A stretch of DNA of 23,534 bases, taken from TMED27 sp963922705 (GTDB lineage: Bacteria > Pseudomonadota > Alphaproteobacteria > Micavibrionales > Micavibrionaceae). The notes beneath the pieces are model-generated. The model saw nothing but the letters and a program-made list of their open reading frames with translations, was not told the origin of the DNA and did no database searches. The position numbers and the translations under genes were made by a program. This document shows, in pieces, positions 22,110 to 23,534 of this stretch (positions are counted from its first letter, which is position 1; every line of letters begins with the position of its first letter). The stretch is from positions 1 through 23,534 of the forward strand of contig CAWUJS010000027.1 of the NCBI GenBank assembly GCA_963922705.1. Direction: 5' to 3'.

Positions 22110-22937
22110 ATGCCGCTTCTTCACATTATCATTTTGGCTCTTATTCAGGGAATAACTGAATTTTTGCCGATTAGCTCAAGCGGCCATCTTGTTTTGGCAC
22201 ATGCCGCGTTCGACGGCAATGCAGAACAAGTCTGGGATAAGCACATTTTAATGGATGTGGCAGTTCATGTGGGAACGCTTTTTTCTGTTCTTTTATATTT
22301 CCGAAAAGATATATTTTTGATGATACAAGGCGGGTTTGCCTTATTAACGGGACGTTTTAGCCATATAGGCGCGCAATTGGGCTTTAAAATCATTGTTGGA
22401 TCAATCCCTGTCATTATTGCCGGCGCTCTTTTAAACGCATTTGAGCCATCATGGCTCCTGGCTGTCGAAATTGTAGCCTGGACAACCCTTATATTTGGAC
22501 TTGTCCTTTGGTTTGCTGACCGCACAGAAAGCCATGCTAAAAACTTGGAAGAAATGAATTTTAAGCATGCTTTTTTGATTGGTCTGGCACAATGTTTAGC
22601 TTTAATTCCCGGTACAAGCCGTTCGGGAATTACAATGACCGCCGCACGATTTTTAGGTTATAGCAGGACAGAATGCGCACATTTTTCCCTTCTTTTGGGG
22701 ATTATTGCCATTAGCGGCGCAGGAGCCATTGGCGGGTTAACGTTACTAGAAGAGCCGGATATTGCTTTAACACAAGATATTCTGATTGCCGCTATTCTTT
22801 CATTTGGTGCAGGATACATTGCCATTTCCCTTATGATGCAATGGTTATCACGTTCAACTTTTATGCCTTTTGTGATTTACCGGATTATTTTAGGGGCAGG
22901 ACTTTTAATTTTGATCTATGGAACAGATTTACTATAA
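22110..22937 (+). CDS. uppP: Undecaprenyl-diphosphatase (UppP/BacA)
   Basis: UppP is an inner-membrane enzyme that dephosphorylates undecaprenyl pyrophosphate, recycling the lipid carrier for peptidoglycan and polysaccharides; overexpression is linked to bacitracin resistance. The 275-residue protein has about eight hydrophobic segments and both active-site motifs: QGITEFLPISSSGHLVL (13-29, with Glu17) and PGTSRSG (167-173, with Arg171). The length is typical. The family N-terminus begins exactly at this ATG, although no Shine-Dalgarno is visible, so the message may be leaderless. Its 3' end overlaps the convergent rsmD by 22 bp. Confidence 0.96.
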   Translation: MPLLHIIILALIQGITEFLPISSSGHLVLAHAAFDGNAEQVWDKHILMDVAVHVGTLFSVLLYFRKDIFLMIQGGFALLTGRFSHIGAQLGFKIIVGSIPVIIAGALLNAFEPSWLLAVEIVAWTTLIFGLVLWFADRTESHAKNLEEMNFKHAFLIGLAQCLALIPGTSRSGITMTAARFLGYSRTECAHFSLLLGIIAISGAGAIGGLTLLEEPDIALTQDILIAAILSFGAGYIAISLMMQWLSRSTFMPFVIYRIILGAGLLILIYGTDLL

Positions 22938-23482
22938 CGTGAATACGTTATGAGCGTGTCTCCATAGTGTTTGTTTTTCAAAACTTCAAATGCTTCTGGC
23001 AAACTGAAAACAGCATTTTTCTCTGATTCCAAAATGCATATCGCCTCATTCGCCAAAGCATTTTGTTTTGATAAATTCTCCATGGTTTTTTCAATCAAAC
23101 CGGATTTATAAGGTGGGTCAAGAAAGATCAAATTAAATCTATTTGCACCTATATTTTTGTCTATATGCACTCTTGATGCATCACAAAGTTTGAATTTGGA
23201 TTGATCTATAATACCCAAATCATTGGCGTTACCCTTTGTCAAAGCCAGAGAATCCTTATTAATATCAAGAAAAGTTGCCTGTATAGCGCCGCGTGATAAG
23301 GCCTCTAACCCCAATGCACCTGTTCCGCAAAACGCATCTAAAATATATGCGCCATTGATATCCAAATATCCGGTGAGTGTATTAAAGATAGCGCCCCTTA
23401 CTTTATCCGATGTGGGGCGAATATCATAATTTTTAGGCACTTTCAGACGCCGTCCGCCATAATCCCCGGCAACAATGCGCAT
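22916..23482 (-). CDS. rsmD: 16S rRNA (guanine-966-N2)-methyltransferase
   Basis: RsmD methylates G966 of 16S rRNA in the small-subunit precursor. The 188-residue protein begins MRIVAGDYGGRRLKVP and has RPTSDKVRGAIFN, the SAM-binding DAFCGTGALGLEALSRGA (from 49) and the catalytic DPPY at 122-125, all family hallmarks. Its ATG overlaps the stop of the upstream gene as TAATG (23480-23484), indicating translational coupling. AAGGAT within that gene's end may serve as ribosome site. It converges on uppP with a 22-bp coding overlap. Confidence 0.96.
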   Translation of the reverse strand: MRIVAGDYGGRRLKVPKNYDIRPTSDKVRGAIFNTLTGYLDINGAYILDAFCGTGALGLEALSRGAIQATFLDINKDSLALTKGNANDLGIIDQSKFKLCDASRVHIDKNIGANRFNLIFLDPPYKSGLIEKTMENLSKQNALANEAICILESEKNAVFSLPEAFEVLKNKHYGDTLITYSRYSKSVP

Positions 23483-23534
23483 TACCCTTGATCCTTAAAA
23501 AACTTAGCAAGCTGAGATTTTAAAATTTTATCTT
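23482..23534 (-). CDS. C-terminal end of a gene upstream of rsmD, probable pseudouridine synthase
   Basis: On the minus strand an open frame enters at the window edge, encodes DKILKSQLAKFFKDQG and stops at TAA 23482-23484. The stop shares a base with the rsmD ATG. In many Alphaproteobacteria the gene immediately upstream of rsmD is an RsuA/RluB-type pseudouridine synthase whose C-terminus has a similar LxxQL pattern. The identity is an inference from context and 16 residues only. Confidence 0.5.
   Translation of the reverse strand, partial: DKILKSQLAKFFKDQG

Overview
The window looks like ordinary chromosome from a free-living alphaproteobacterium with moderately low GC. Supporting this are an alpha-type serC, a ChvI/ChvG-like two-component pair beside rapZ and ahcY, a DUF1674 (SDHAF4-like) gene, and the order trpA-accD-folC. 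Biosynthetic genes for serine, tryptophan, folate and lipoate argue against a strongly reduced endosymbiont. The order within Alphaproteobacteria cannot be fixed from the sequence alone.

Layout: 1-1098 is the 3' part of an alginate-export-like porin, convergent with a rhomboid protease gene (1114-1896). serC (minus) and serB (plus) are divergent at 1980-4150. A glutathione S-transferase gene and a YeeZ-like SDR gene follow (4253-5856). The SDR gene has related inverted-repeat sequence on both sides, including a full MITE-like element at 5874-6022. Next are a diverged DUF1223-like secreted protein and a 53-residue DUF1674 gene (minus), then chorismate mutase and rsmB overlapping by ATGA (plus). 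An FMN reductase gene lies downstream of ahcY (both minus). A cassette of three small unrecognised plus-strand genes (10888-11722) sits between ahcY and rapZ. A long minus-strand block reads trpA-accD-folC-chvI-chvG-rapZ (18161 down to 11719). One small coiled-coil gene is antisense inside it, between accD and folC.

A 393-bp gap (18162-18554) holds a REP-like palindromic repeat. lipB (minus) and a secreted thioredoxin-fold protein (plus) diverge from about 19200. A minus-strand group follows: small membrane protein, rmuC, def. uppP (plus) is convergent with rsmD (minus), which is coupled by TAATG to the tail of a probable pseudouridine synthase gene at the right edge.

No CRISPR array, tRNA, rRNA, prophage or intact transposase was seen. 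The least explained parts are the MITE-like repeat family around the SDR gene, the small-protein cassette placed where related genomes carry hprK/EIIA/HPr genes, the RapZ P-loop lacking its lysine, and a perfect 26-bp palindrome between serC and the rhomboid gene.
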